From assembly GCA_023413605.1 (NCBI GenBank), contig JAEZPL010000688.1, positions 1 through 6,125 of the forward strand: 6,125 bases of DNA, written 5' to 3'. Shown in pieces: positions 5,860 to 6,125 of the stretch. The stretch is from Pseudomonadota bacterium. Its GTDB lineage: Bacteria; Pseudomonadota; Alphaproteobacteria; Azospirillales; Azospirillaceae. Numbering within the stretch: the stretch's first letter is position 1; each line of letters begins with the position of its first letter. The notes under the pieces were generated by a model that was not told where the DNA came from, searched no databases, and saw only the letters and a list, made by a program, of their open reading frames with translations. Both the position numbers and the translations under genes were made by a program.

Positions 5860-6125
5860 TCAGTGGTTCAGGATCTGGCTGAGGAACAGCTTGGTCCGCT
5901 CCGACTTCGGGTTGCCGAAGAAGGCATCGGGCGTGTCCTGCTCGACGATCTCGCCGCGGTCCATGAAGATGACGCGGTCGGCGACCGACTTGGCGAAACC
6001 CATCTCGTGGGTGACGCACAGCATGGTCATGCCGTCCTCGGCCAGACCGATCATGACGTCCAGCACCTCCTTGACCATCTCCGGATCAAGGGCGGAGGTC
6101 GGCTCGTCGAACAGCATGACCTTGG
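5860..6125 (-). CDS. aapP: Polar/general L-amino-acid ABC transporter ATPase, C-terminal part
   Basis: Only the last 88 codons are in the window; the N-terminal part with Walker A and the LSGGQ signature lies beyond base 6125. Visible are the Walker B and D-loop segment VMLFDEPTSALDP (catalytic Glu in DEPTSALD), the H-loop histidine in CVTHEMGF, and VIFMDRGEIVEQ, then the C-terminus ERTKLFLSQIL. This matches AapP/BztD/GlnQ-type ATPases, which drive periplasmic-binding-protein-dependent uptake of polar amino acids at the inner membrane face, and AapP is the closest pattern I recall. Permease and binding-protein genes would be expected upstream on the - strand, outside this window. The ATG at 6117 is inside Walker B and is not a start. 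Because it is the last gene of its presumed operon, the hairpin at 5778-5822 probably ends the transcript. GlnQ of a glutamine system is the main alternative. Confidence 0.9.
   Translation of the reverse strand, partial: KVMLFDEPTSALDPEMVKEVLDVMIGLAEDGMTMLCVTHEMGFAKSVADRVIFMDRGEIVEQDTPDAFFGNPKSERTKLFLSQILNH

Noticed and set aside
1..6125. A defence, mobile or other new multi-gene system
   Set aside because: Every gene fits a familiar metabolic, transport or acetyltransferase family. There are no nuclease, helicase, toxin-antitoxin, integrase or transposase motifs and no spaced repeats.

Overview
The window is high-GC DNA with tightly packed genes. It looks like ordinary chromosomal sequence from an alphaproteobacterium, and an Azospirillum-like member of the Rhodospirillales is my best guess. 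That rests on remembered protein family resemblance (the CysK variant, AapP-type ATPase and HisC sub-type) and on base composition; no search was run. I see no insertion sequences, phage genes, CRISPR arrays, tRNAs or rRNAs, and no clear sign of horizontal transfer.

Left half, + strand (1-3584): five genes probably form one transcription unit, with gaps of 15, 15 and 9 nt and then a probable 25-nt overlap. They are a cysteine synthase missing its start (cysK type), an AlaX-type alanyl-tRNA editing protein, a two-domain 3-mercaptopyruvate sulfurtransferase (sseA), a YpeA-type GNAT acetyltransferase and a second, different GNAT protein. The first three share a theme: cysteine is made from an activated serine, tRNA(Ala) mischarged with serine or glycine is cleared, and cysteine-derived mercaptopyruvate is used as a sulfur donor. 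The link between them is inferred from gene order only.

Middle, + strand (3585-4626): a 94-nt spacer holds a GC-rich stem-loop, followed by a ten-helix EamA/DMT-family transporter of unknown substrate. It ends 9 nt from the end of a convergent gene.

Right part, - strand (4636-6125): hisC (histidinol-phosphate aminotransferase) lies downstream of the 3' end of an aapP-like ATPase gene from a polar/general L-amino-acid ABC importer. Between them is a strong inverted repeat (17 positions per arm, one mismatch). It probably ends the transporter operon and leaves hisC with its own promoter.

I do not find a clearly new system. The points most worth checking are a 3-mercaptopyruvate sulfurtransferase in which a normally conserved substrate-binding arginine is tryptophan, the cysK-alaX-sseA grouping, the second GNAT protein with an atypical acetyl-CoA loop, and the long hairpin before hisC.
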